Positions 26,769-37,000 of a stretch of DNA of 64,000 nucleotides are shown here, piece by piece. Within the stretch, counting starts at the first letter, position 1. The number at the start of each line of letters is the position of its first letter. The DNA is from UBA11051 sp964390495 (GTDB taxonomy: Bacteria; Armatimonadota; Zipacnadia; Zipacnadales; UBA11051): contig CAYMIN010000011.1 in NCBI GenBank assembly GCA_964390495.1, positions 62,001 to 126,000 of the forward strand, read 5' to 3'. A model generated the notes under the pieces. The model did not search any database, was not told the DNA's origin, and saw only the letters and a program-made list of their open reading frames with translations. A program made the translations under genes and the position numbers.

Positions 26769-29700
26769 ATGAGAACAACATTACTGGCTGGTTGTCTGAT
26801 GCTGTTTGTGGCAATGGTGTATGGTAAGGACGGGCGGAGTTACTACGATGACGCGATGATGGCAGGCGTGAGGGAGAAGATCGCGAAGTACGACTGGGCG
26901 AAGGCGCAAGTGCCCGCCGCCGAAGCCAACTGTGAGTGGTATATGGATATGTCCGACCAGGAGCTGTGGGACCTGGTGCCGCCGCCGCAGCAGCTCAGGG
27001 CCATCAATGTCTGCCACGGAGTTGGGTGTCCCTTTTGCGGTGAGGAGATCATCCGCAAGGCCGGCCACTACCCGTGGAAGATGAGCCGCGAGCAGCCCTT
27101 CAAGGTGACCTGCCCCGTATGCAACCGGACCTTCCCCGAAAACGATTTCGAGCCCTGGAATACCGCAGGCAAAGACGGGCAGCCGGAGTCAGGCGACAGG
27201 ATCATTGACAAGGGCATCGGCTGGGTTGACAAAGACGGCAACCGCTACTATTTCGTGGCCTACTATATGTTCTGGCAGCGCTGGAATCGCGATATTCTGG
27301 GTGGCATGCGGAGTCTGGGTGAGGCCTATCTGCTGTCCGGCAACCCGGTCTATGGGCACAAAGCGGCGATCCTGATGTGCAAGCTGGCCGGCGAATACGA
27401 GCGCTTCGACTATGGCACCCAGTGCTATCACGAGGGCATCTGGAACGTCAGGGGACGGATATCCGACTACATCTGGACGACCGGCAATGACAGCACCGTG
27501 GCCCTGGCGTATGACGCGATCTATCCGGTCTTCGACGAGGACCCGCAACTGCTGGCCTTCCTGAAGGAGAAGGGGATTGACAACCCCCGTGATCATATCG
27601 AGCTTAACATGCTCAAGATCATGGCTAACGACATCTACACCGGCTACGCCGCCGGCAACATGGGCGCCCATCAGCGGACGATGTGTTATCTGGCGCTGGC
27701 GATGGATAATGACGATCCGGAGAGGGGGCTGACGACTGAGCAGGCGCGCGAGTGGCTGATGAGCGGCGAGGGCCGGATCGAGGACCTGCTCTGGAACGGC
27801 TTCTGGCGCGATGGCATGGGCGGCGAAAGCTCGCCCAGCTATTCGTCGGGCTGGTGCTACAAGTTCTACCAACTGGCGGAGCTGCTGCCCAAGCTCGGCA
27901 TCGAGATCTGGGATAACCCCAAGCTCAGGGCGATGGCCGACATCGGCCTGGAGATGGCGGTTACCGGCAAGTTCTGCCCGTGCATCGGCGATTGCGGAGG
28001 CGTGCAAGGCAGCGGGGCGGTCGCCTGGCATGCCTCCTTGCAGGGACCGGCGTTTACGCACTATGGAGAGGCCAAATACGCCAAGGCGCTGGCCCAGATC
28101 AACGCTACTTCGAGGAACTTGTGGGAGGACTATTTTGACGAAGCAGCGGTCGCGGCGGTTGTCGAGAAAGAGGGCAAGGCCCTGGATTGGAAGACGCGTA
28201 ACATCGGCGGCTACGGGCTGGCAATACTGGAAAGCGGCAAGGGCGAGCACCGCCGCGGCGCCAGCATGTACTACGGCGCTGCCACCGGCGGCCACGGCCA
28301 CCGCGACCGACTGACGCTGGGACTGTTCGCTTACGGCTACCCGCTGTTCCCGGAGATGGGCTATCCGACACCGTTCCGGACGCCCAAGCGGGGCCTGTGG
28401 ACCAGTAACACCATCAGCCACTACTGCGTGCTGATTGATCAGGTGCCGCACCGGACGGCGGACGCGGGAGATCTGAATACCCTGGCCGCCTCGCCGGAAG
28501 TGCAACTGATGGATGCCTCGGCTGAGATCGCTTATACGGGGATGGCCTCGCTTTACCGGCGGACGGCGGCGTTGATTGACATATCCGAGCAGGATTCCTA
28601 TCTCCTGGACATCTTCCGCGTGCGCGGCGGCAGCGAACACCACTGGAGCTACCACGGACCGGCGCACTTCTCCGACTTCAGCGTCAGCGGCGGGCAGCCC
28701 GGCCCGGTGCAGGAAGGCACGCTCGCAGGTGAGGACATCCCCTATGCCGGCGAGATACCTGCCGCGATGAGCAAGACGGGCCTGGCACTGCCGCTGCTGA
28801 AGGCGGAGGGCCTGATTACCGAAGGGGACTACGGGGAGACCTCGAAAACCGGCTGGGCCGCGTACGGCAAAGGCTTTTTGACGCGATGTCAGGGCGCGGA
28901 GATCAAAATCAAGACCCCCGAGATTGCGGCCGGCAAGGTCAAGGTCTTCATGCACATCTACGACTACAATAAGGGAACCAATCAGCTTGACATCAGCCTC
29001 GGCGGGGTGACCAAGACCTTCCTGTGCGCACCGACCGGCACAGTCGGCAACTACTGGGCCTCCGAGATTTACGAGCTGCCGGAAGCGGTCAGCCAGGTGG
29101 CGCTGAACGCCAAAGCCGTGGGGCAGACGTATATCCAGATTGATAGTATCGTCATCACCAGCGACCTGCGCGGCAAAGAGCCGATAGTGCAGGACATCAG
29201 GAGCAGCGGCTTCAACTACCTGTTCAATATCCGCCGCATGCAGCCGCAGGGGATGTGGTCGGCTACCTGGCGCAAGCCGGATGAGGATGTAGCCATGACC
29301 GTGACGATGCCTGCCGGCTGCGTGGCAGAGGTGATCCTGGGCGACGGGATCCCGGAGCTGCAGCCGGGTAATCCCGACACGATCCAGTACACGCTGGGGC
29401 ATAATCAACTGCCGGAAGCGCAAGCTCAACAGGGCGAAGAGCTTTTCCGCAACTATGTAGCCGTGGTCGAGCCGCACACGGGCAAGGCCAAGGTCACCGC
29501 GGTCGAGCACCTGCAGGGCGAAGGCGGCAGTCCGGAGACCGTCGGCCTGGCTGTGCGTCGCGCAGGTGCCACCGACTTCGTTCACAGCTCATTGTCAGCC
29601 GAGCAGCGCTGCACCTGGCAGGCGGCGGGCAAGCCGCTGGTCGTCGCCGCCGAGTTTGCCCTGCTGACCCTGGACGACCAGGGCATCAAGCGCGTCGTAG

Positions 29701-30275
29701 TGATCAACGGGACGCTGCTGGAGTATGGCGATTTCGCCTTGCATCCGGCCGCCTCGCCGGCGGGCAAAGTGCTCAGCGTGGATCTGGCGAATAATGCCAT
29801 CACTATTGATACGGCGCTCGCCGCGCCTGAGGCGTGCCAGGATACCGTGGCAATTCTGGGCAACGAACTGCAGCGGACCAGCTACACCATCAGGCGGGCC
29901 GAGGTTGCCGACCAAGCCACAACCCTCGACTTCGGGCATGTGCTACTGACCATCGGCATGGGGGCGGTAGCCGCGGCCGATGAAGCGGCCAAGACGATCA
30001 CGGCGGACCGGCCCCTGAGCGGCTATGGGCGCATTGACGGCGGCAGACATGCGGGTCGCTGGCTCTACAATGAGGACAAATCGAAGGGATTCAGGATCGG
30101 CTCTATCAGAGGCCAGACCTTCACGCTGGAGGATGTAGAGGGCAGCCTCGAGGACATCTTCACAGACGCGGACGGTGATGGGCGGCGGCTCTACTGGATC
30201 AGCGAGGTCGGCCCGGGAGACACCTACCGGATCCCCACTACGACCTACTACGCGCGAGACAGCAGGACGGATTGA
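26769..30275 (+). CDS. Heparinase II/III-like exported protein
   Basis: 1168 aa with signal peptide (MRTTLLAGCLMLFVAMVYG). Residues about 87-117 hold a zinc-ribbon-like pair, CPFC and CPVC, followed by FPENDFEPWN. An alpha-helical barrel (about 130-480) follows. The heparinase II/III beta domain starts near GGHGHRDRLTLGLFAYGYP (about 505), with the conserved HGHxD. A beta-rich C-terminal region of some 350 residues has jelly-roll-like segments. The domain order matches polysaccharide lyases that beta-eliminate uronic-acid polymers. It opens a run of three large paralogues on the same strand. Substrate unknown. Confidence 0.82.
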   Translation: MRTTLLAGCLMLFVAMVYGKDGRSYYDDAMMAGVREKIAKYDWAKAQVPAAEANCEWYMDMSDQELWDLVPPPQQLRAINVCHGVGCPFCGEEIIRKAGHYPWKMSREQPFKVTCPVCNRTFPENDFEPWNTAGKDGQPESGDRIIDKGIGWVDKDGNRYYFVAYYMFWQRWNRDILGGMRSLGEAYLLSGNPVYGHKAAILMCKLAGEYERFDYGTQCYHEGIWNVRGRISDYIWTTGNDSTVALAYDAIYPVFDEDPQLLAFLKEKGIDNPRDHIELNMLKIMANDIYTGYAAGNMGAHQRTMCYLALAMDNDDPERGLTTEQAREWLMSGEGRIEDLLWNGFWRDGMGGESSPSYSSGWCYKFYQLAELLPKLGIEIWDNPKLRAMADIGLEMAVTGKFCPCIGDCGGVQGSGAVAWHASLQGPAFTHYGEAKYAKALAQINATSRNLWEDYFDEAAVAAVVEKEGKALDWKTRNIGGYGLAILESGKGEHRRGASMYYGAATGGHGHRDRLTLGLFAYGYPLFPEMGYPTPFRTPKRGLWTSNTISHYCVLIDQVPHRTADAGDLNTLAASPEVQLMDASAEIAYTGMASLYRRTAALIDISEQDSYLLDIFRVRGGSEHHWSYHGPAHFSDFSVSGGQPGPVQEGTLAGEDIPYAGEIPAAMSKTGLALPLLKAEGLITEGDYGETSKTGWAAYGKGFLTRCQGAEIKIKTPEIAAGKVKVFMHIYDYNKGTNQLDISLGGVTKTFLCAPTGTVGNYWASEIYELPEAVSQVALNAKAVGQTYIQIDSIVITSDLRGKEPIVQDIRSSGFNYLFNIRRMQPQGMWSATWRKPDEDVAMTVTMPAGCVAEVILGDGIPELQPGNPDTIQYTLGHNQLPEAQAQQGEELFRNYVAVVEPHTGKAKVTAVEHLQGEGGSPETVGLAVRRAGATDFVHSSLSAEQRCTWQAAGKPLVVAAEFALLTLDDQGIKRVVVINGTLLEYGDFALHPAASPAGKVLSVDLANNAITIDTALAAPEACQDTVAILGNELQRTSYTIRRAEVADQATTLDFGHVLLTIGMGAVAAADEAAKTITADRPLSGYGRIDGGRHAGRWLYNEDKSKGFRIGSIRGQTFTLEDVEGSLEDIFTDADGDGRRLYWISEVGPGDTYRIPTTTYYARDSRTD

Positions 30276-30442
30276 GCAGGCTGGCCGACGGCTGTGAGGC
30301 TCTCACCGAGGTTCCGCGCGAGCTAGCTGTGCGCTAGGCGCTCCACCTCAATAACCGAGGACAGAGACCGGGAAGGTTGCAGGGCGCTTGGGCCGAACTA
30401 GGACCTCGGGTTCGACCAGCCAATATGAGGCAGGTGGTAAGG

Positions 30443-33400
30443 ATGGACCGGGAACTGCTGATCTTCGCTGTCTTGCTGGTACTGCTAGTGGCGCAGTGCC
30501 GAGCGCAGGAGAATCCGCCTGATCCCCTGGTGGCCTACGCCCCTGATGTGGTGGGGGTGGGGCGCATGTTCATGGTCGCGCTGAAGGTGCCGACTGAGGC
30601 GCCCGAAGTCAAGGTCACAGTGCCGGATTGCGTGGAGCTGTTCGACCGCACGCCCCTGCCTACGGAGCAGGAACTGCGCAAATACTATTTCCGCAGTCTC
30701 AAGTCCGCCCCGCAAGCGGCCATCGTCTTTGCGCACCCCGACCACAATATCACCATTACCATCGCGATCTGGTCCTTTGAGGATTTGCGGCAGTTCCGGG
30801 AATTGAAGGGGGCGCAGTTGCCTCGGCGCTGGCCGCTGGGCGAGCCGCTGCCGGAACTCAAGCAGCAACAGCTATTCCCCACCGGTGCCGAAGTCAAAAG
30901 CGACGAGGGCAGCGGCGGCTGGCTGGCGGTTCCCGATGATGTCATCTGGGAGATGCAGCCCGATAGCACCATCCCGCGCTGGCACTGGGTCAACCTGCCG
31001 CTGGGGTGCCCGGTGCACGGCAAGGCGATCTACAAGCAGCGGGCCTATTACCCGTGGCACTTCGAAACCTCGATGCCGCCCTGGGATTTCAAGATTCGCT
31101 GCCCGGTGGGTGACGAGGTCTATCCCTCCAACGACTTCGCCAGTGGTGACCTCACCAGTGGCGATTTTTCCGACGACGGTATCGGCGGCGGCTACCTCCA
31201 GGACGGCAACCACTATGGCTTCATCGCCGAGGTCTGCCAGTACTACTGCCGCCGGATGATGACAGTCGCGCCCTCGTGCGCCAACAGCTACGTGGCCACC
31301 GGTGATGTCAGGTATGTTCACAAGGCGCTGGTGGCGCTCTCGCGTCTGGCGGTCGAGTACTCGTACCTGGCCACCATGACCCACCACCGTCATCGCAACT
31401 CCGTGCGTCAGGTCGAACGACTGGGACAGGACCGCTTCGAAAACGGTCCTTACCTGCGCGCGACCGGCTTCAACACTTACCCGATCGAGCAGCCCGGCCA
31501 GCAGATCGCCCATGCCGAGGCCTATGACAAGATCTTCCCGGCAATCGCGAAGGACCCGGAGATCATCCCCTTCCTGCAGGGCAAGGGCTTCGATGTCAAG
31601 ACGCACCAGGACGTGCGGCGCTTCATCGAGGAGAACCTCTTTGCCGTCTGGATGCAGGGGAGCATGGATGCCTCCTGTGCCTCCAATGAGCCATATTCGC
31701 AGTGGGGCTTCGCGCGCATGGCCGAGATCCTCGACTACGAACGCGGCACCGACTTCATGGATTTCCTCTACTACGGCGCGGTCTTTGAGTTCAATCCCAT
31801 GATCATCTTCGCGCCTAATACCTTCTTCCGTGACGGCTCGCCCTTCGAATCGACCGGCGGCTACAACGGCATGCACGTGATGGGCCTCGCCCCGATTGTC
31901 GAGATTATCGAGCGCATGCGCCAGCGCCATCCTCAGCGTTATTCGCTGGAGAAATACCCCTCTCTGGTCAATCGCCGCTACCGCAATATCTTTGACTTCT
32001 CCATGGACACTGTGACCATAGACCGCTACTTCCCGCAAATCGGCGACGGCGGCACCTGGCCGCAATACCAAATCGGCCAGCGATGCACTTTCCAGAATGG
32101 CGGCTTCCAGGCCTTTGAGCATGCCTACAAGATATTCAAGGACCCCAAGTTCGCCTGGGCGTTGGCTCGCGATGCCAAATGGCAGCCCTCGGCAGACTTC
32201 CCCTTTACCCGCGAGGAGATCGAGAGGGAGGCTGACAAGTGGCCCGATGACTGGAATAATGGCAGCTCGCTACACGACGGCTACCGGCTGGCCATTCTCC
32301 GCAGCGGCGAGGGCAACAACAAGCGCGCCTTCTGGTTCTACTATGGCCGGGCCCGGGGACATTGCCAGGACGAGATCATGAGCTATGGCCTTCACGCCTA
32401 CCGCTCCCGGCTGCTCAACCACATGGGCTATCCGCGCAACTGGGGCTACTGGGAGCCGGCGTGGTCGAGTCACTTCGCCGCCCGGCAGTTCCCCTACCAG
32501 ACAATGAGTGCTCAGGCGCATCTGTTTGCTGATGCCGGTGCCGTCCATGTCGCCGAAGCCCGCGCCCAGGACCAGGTGGAGAAAATAGACACTGAACAGA
32601 CTATCGAGCTACCTGCCGACAACTGGCAGCGTCGCGCCGTGGCCCTGGTTGATGTCTCACCCGATGATTTCTACTGCGTGGACTTCTACCGCATATCGGG
32701 CGGTGAAGAGCACTGGTGGCCGTTCCACTGCATGGAGGGCGAATTCTCCACCGGCGGCATAGACCTCACCAAGCAGGAAGGTGGGACCCTGGCCGGACCT
32801 GATGTCCCCTACGGTGACGAAACCTGGCTCAAGGCGCACGGCTGCAGTAAGAGCAGCTACGGCTGGAGTGGCATCATGTTCCCCTTCGCCCACCTCTACA
32901 ATGTCGAAAAGGGGCGCAGTGACACCCCCTGGCATGCCGACTGGGAGCTCAAAGACGCTCATGGCCTGCATATCCGCCTCAATGTCCTGGAGGCTGATGG
33001 GACCGAGGCCAATATCTGTGACGGAACCTCACCGGCCGGCGGCGACCCCTACGAGATGAAGTGGATCATGCTTCACAAGCAGGGCGAGACCCCGCTCAGG
33101 ACCCAACTGCTGAGCCTCATTGAGCCTTACGTGCAAGGTCCGCTGATTCGCCGGGCGCAACCGCTGCAGCTTTCCGGTGAGGACGAGGCCGGCTTCTCGG
33201 CACAGGCCTGCACCGTGCAACTGGCGGACCGCACTGATACGCTCTTCCATTCGGCCGACGCCACGGTTGAGCGCCAGGCCGCGGGCGGCTTCCACTTCGC
33301 CGGGCGCTTCGGCTTCTGGGCCGAAAAGGACGGTGTGCCGGTGGCCATGTCGCTGGTCGGGGGCACCCGTCTCACCAAAGGTGAGCTGGGCATCGAGCTG

Positions 33401-34000
33401 TCCAGTCCCGAGTACCGGGCCGAGATCATGCAGGTGGACCGCGACACCGAGACTATCACCGTCTCACCCCCACCACCGTCTGCAGATGCCATGATCGGCG
33501 CGCATGTGTTCATCACCGATTCGGTCCGCAGGCTGGCCTATCAGGTGGTATCCGCCGCAATCGAGGGCAACGCCGCCCGCCTCAGTTTGGATATGGACTC
33601 CCGCATCGGCGTGGGCAAGGTGACCGGGACTGGCGACTATACAGTCAACACCGACACACCTTTCCAGCTCCGTGGCTACCGTTACTACCACCGAGCCCGG
33701 CTGGTCAATGCCGACCATAGCGTCGAGTACAAGCTCCTGACCGTCCGCGGCGCCCAGTACGCTATGATTGATCCGGGAATCTACCCCGAGGCCAAGGCCG
33801 ACAAACTCGCCGCCGAATTCGCCAACGGTACCTGGTTTGAGGTGTACGACTACGGGGTCGGGGATGAAGTCGTTTGGCCGTATGCGGTGAGTGTTGAGTA
33901 TGTCGGCAACAGCACCTACCGGGTCGCAGCTCCGGTATCCGTGACCCTCAACCTCCCCAAGGACAGCACTGCACATGCGGCCAAGCTGGCGGACGAGTAG
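30443..34000 (+). CDS. Heparinase II/III-like exported protein with degenerate zinc motif
   Basis: 1185 aa from ATG 30443, which begins the signal peptide (RELLIFAVLLVLLVAQCRA); the frame is open back to 30377. An N-terminal beta domain of about 170 residues precedes the ribbon region, where the paralogues' C-x2-C pair reads CPVH (about 188) and CPVG (about 219), so two of four ligands are changed. The beta-domain region reads RARGHCQDEIMS (about 637-648), where HGHxD is GHCQDE. The following gene starts 16 nt after this stop, in an operon. Similarity in length and helix pattern keeps it in the heparinase II/III group; activity is doubtful. Confidence 0.78.
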   Translation: MDRELLIFAVLLVLLVAQCRAQENPPDPLVAYAPDVVGVGRMFMVALKVPTEAPEVKVTVPDCVELFDRTPLPTEQELRKYYFRSLKSAPQAAIVFAHPDHNITITIAIWSFEDLRQFRELKGAQLPRRWPLGEPLPELKQQQLFPTGAEVKSDEGSGGWLAVPDDVIWEMQPDSTIPRWHWVNLPLGCPVHGKAIYKQRAYYPWHFETSMPPWDFKIRCPVGDEVYPSNDFASGDLTSGDFSDDGIGGGYLQDGNHYGFIAEVCQYYCRRMMTVAPSCANSYVATGDVRYVHKALVALSRLAVEYSYLATMTHHRHRNSVRQVERLGQDRFENGPYLRATGFNTYPIEQPGQQIAHAEAYDKIFPAIAKDPEIIPFLQGKGFDVKTHQDVRRFIEENLFAVWMQGSMDASCASNEPYSQWGFARMAEILDYERGTDFMDFLYYGAVFEFNPMIIFAPNTFFRDGSPFESTGGYNGMHVMGLAPIVEIIERMRQRHPQRYSLEKYPSLVNRRYRNIFDFSMDTVTIDRYFPQIGDGGTWPQYQIGQRCTFQNGGFQAFEHAYKIFKDPKFAWALARDAKWQPSADFPFTREEIEREADKWPDDWNNGSSLHDGYRLAILRSGEGNNKRAFWFYYGRARGHCQDEIMSYGLHAYRSRLLNHMGYPRNWGYWEPAWSSHFAARQFPYQTMSAQAHLFADAGAVHVAEARAQDQVEKIDTEQTIELPADNWQRRAVALVDVSPDDFYCVDFYRISGGEEHWWPFHCMEGEFSTGGIDLTKQEGGTLAGPDVPYGDETWLKAHGCSKSSYGWSGIMFPFAHLYNVEKGRSDTPWHADWELKDAHGLHIRLNVLEADGTEANICDGTSPAGGDPYEMKWIMLHKQGETPLRTQLLSLIEPYVQGPLIRRAQPLQLSGEDEAGFSAQACTVQLADRTDTLFHSADATVERQAAGGFHFAGRFGFWAEKDGVPVAMSLVGGTRLTKGELGIELSSPEYRAEIMQVDRDTETITVSPPPPSADAMIGAHVFITDSVRRLAYQVVSAAIEGNAARLSLDMDSRIGVGKVTGTGDYTVNTDTPFQLRGYRYYHRARLVNADHSVEYKLLTVRGAQYAMIDPGIYPEAKADKLAAEFANGTWFEVYDYGVGDEVVWPYAVSVEYVGNSTYRVAAPVSVTLNLPKDSTAHAAKLADE

Positions 34001-34016
34001 TACGGGAGGGGAGGCG

Positions 34017-37000
34017 ATGGCTAGGCAGCGACTGCATGTTGATAGCCCGGGCGAATTGGCGTCACGGGCGCGCCTGCGATGCCTACCGATAATGGCGGCG
34101 GGGCTGGTAGCGGCACTCACGGCTCTCGCCTCGACGGTGCGCGCCGCCGAGTTGGCCTACTCGTGGCATGCGCCCGACCGCGCCGCCAAGGTTGCGGAGC
34201 TGATCCCCGGCCGACAGCTAGCGATGCCGCCGCCCGAGCAGTTCATGGCTGACTGGACCCGCACCCGCATCGCGATGTGGGAGCGGGACCATGAGCCGCT
34301 GGAGCCGGAAGAAGCGTATCAGACTTACGCCAAAGCTGACACCCCTGACGACCAACTCGAGGCCCTGATTCCCGACCATATTTCGCCCTTCGGCCGGGTC
34401 CTGGAGGGGGACCCTGGCAGGGAAAGGGCCGAGGGCGCTATGGTCTCGTACTGCCCCCTGTGCGGGGCGATCGACTCGTGGCTTCTGCCGAGCGTGAGAC
34501 TGGACCCCGACAATCCCTTCCACGCCACGACCGCCTGCTGCGGGCAGGACCTGTACGAACGCGAACAGGATATGCCCGATGACTATAAACTGCGCCCCAA
34601 CAGCAGCGCCGAGTTTGTGCACCTGGACGGCACGGTCAAGGCAGTTCCCGCATACGAGTTCACCGACAAGCAGGGCGTGAAGTGGCAGATCTTCCCGGGG
34701 ACCTTGGTCGCCCACGCCCGCTGGGGTGGGGTCGCAGGCCGCGCCGACGGCCTGATGAACGCCTTCTACGACAGCGGCAATCCGCTGTATGTGCACAAGC
34801 TGGCGGCACTTCTGGACCGGGTGGCGGAGGTTTACTACGGGCTGCCGCTGTCGTACCGCAACGAGCTGGCGACCGGCGAGGACGGCAAGCCGCTGACCCG
34901 CGCCGAGTGGGAGGCCTGGCCGCGGCCGCTGCGGGCGGGGTACACGTGCAATAAATCGCCCTGGAACCGGGGGCGTCCCTGCATCAGCCGGGGCTGGGTC
35001 TTCCAGGGCAATGAGCTGACCTGGGTCGAGCCATTCGCTCGGGTCCGCCACCATCCCACCTTCAAGTATTACTCGCAGAAGAAATATGGCGATCCGGAAG
35101 CCCTCGACCGCAAGATTATGACCAAGCTGATGCGGGAGCTGGCCCTGCTGTTCGAGAGCTTTCCCCTGCAATCCGACTACCAGGACGGCGCCTATACCGA
35201 CCTGATGATGCTGGGGATCCTGTTGGAAAACGAGTACCTGTTCGACTTCGCCGCCGGCCACCAGGAGTGCGTGCTATATAACCACCATTATCACGACGGG
35301 ATGAATGGTGAGGGCGCGCCCAACTACATGGACATGCTCAACCGTTACTACCGCTATATGGCGGATCCGCACGGTTGGCTGGAGTTCGCGCCCGATTTCC
35401 TGGAAAAGCAGCCCTTCTTCGCCGTCGCCAGCAGCGAGCTTCGTAAGGTCTGCACGATTCGCGGAAACCAACTGGGGTTCGGGGACCAGCATAACTACAC
35501 CTTCGGCCGGCCCTTTACCACCGACCCCGAGCAGGTCAAGGCCAACGAAAAGTGGCCCAGCATGAACTGGCCGGGCTACGGCATCGGGATTCTCCGCGTC
35601 GGCGGTCACGGCCACCGCCAAGAGGTGTTCATGACCTATGACCGGGTCTCGCTGCACGGGGCCGGTGACAAGCTGGGTATCGAGTGTTGGGTGGACGGAG
35701 TGCCGGTAATGCGCGAGGGCGGGTATGCGGCCCATTGGCACACGGCATATCTGGATAAGTCCAAGCCTGAGATCCAGGCATTCCTGAAGATGCCGTACCC
35801 GCACGAGCCCTTCGAATGTCGGCGCTACTCCGGCATGGAGTTCGACTGCTGGACCTGGGCCCACAGCCACATCGCCCACAATACGGCGTCGGTCAATGAG
35901 CTGGGCACGGGGCTGGGCTGGTCGGATAACGAAGGCTTCGGGGAGTTAGTCACCTTCAAGGGTGGCGAGGTGCCTGATGAGCCGGGCGCGAGCTTCCAGG
36001 TGCTCGATTCCCGGGACCTATTCTCCTTCGAGCGCATGGGAGTGGAGGTGGACGAGTTCCGCCGGGCCTTGCTGGCGGTGGAGGGCCCGGATGGCCGGCC
36101 CTATGCGGTTGACATCCTGCGCCTGAAGGGCGGCCAGCGCCACGCTCTGTACCAGAGTGCGTGGGCCGAGCGGGCGGAAGAAAACCTGCCGCCCGTAGCC
36201 TCCGAGGAACCCGACCTGGCGGTGTATCTGGATAAGCTCAGGAATCAGCCGCCCGACAGCCTGCCTTCCCGCAGGGAGTACCGGCAGGTCCGGCCTCTGC
36301 AGGTGCTTGAGCCGCCGCCCGCGCTGTGGGGCGTGATCTGGAAGACCGATTACGCGGCCTACGCGCCTTTCAAGGCTGACGGGACCAGACCCAAGCGCCC
36401 GCTGCCCGAGGATGTGGGCCGGGTGCGCCTGCGTCTGATCGGCCTCAAACAGGACGACAATACTACCCTACTGCGGGGCCGAGGACCGTGGGTCACCCAC
36501 ATCAATCAGCCTCTGCCGAATGGTGAGACGCTGACGGATAACCTAGCCTTCCGGGATGCCTGGGACTTTTTGATCGAGAGCCGGGCCCTGCCTAATGGGC
36601 AGGACCAGGAGACGCTCAAGAGCCTCTACCTACACGTCCTGGAAGGGTTCCGTGAGGGCGAAGCGTCAGTCATCGCGGCGGTCAAGCGGCTGCCGCTGGC
36701 GCGGGCCACGCAGTTGCCACAAGACGTTGTGGCGCTGAGCTTGGCGATGGGCGGCGGGCATACCGACACGGTCATCTTCCAGCCCGCTCCTGGGGAGGTC
36801 CGCTTGCACGACGGCCTGTCAACCGATGCCCGCTACGCCCTGGTACGGCGCGATGCCGGCGGCGAGGTGACCGAAGCCCACCTGGTGCGGGGCAGCAGTC
36901 TCAAGTGCGGGAAGTTCTCCGCAACCGTATCCGGCGATTTCACAGGCACCATCGTGGACCTGGTCGGCGACCTCACCGGAACGCGTCTGGAAACCGCGCT

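Noticed and set aside
27189..29585. 798-residue open frame on the minus strand
   Set aside because: It lies fully antisense to the heparinase-like gene, which has a signal peptide, zinc site and catalytic motifs. Composition (Arg/Gly/Val/Leu-rich) is typical of a high-GC shadow.
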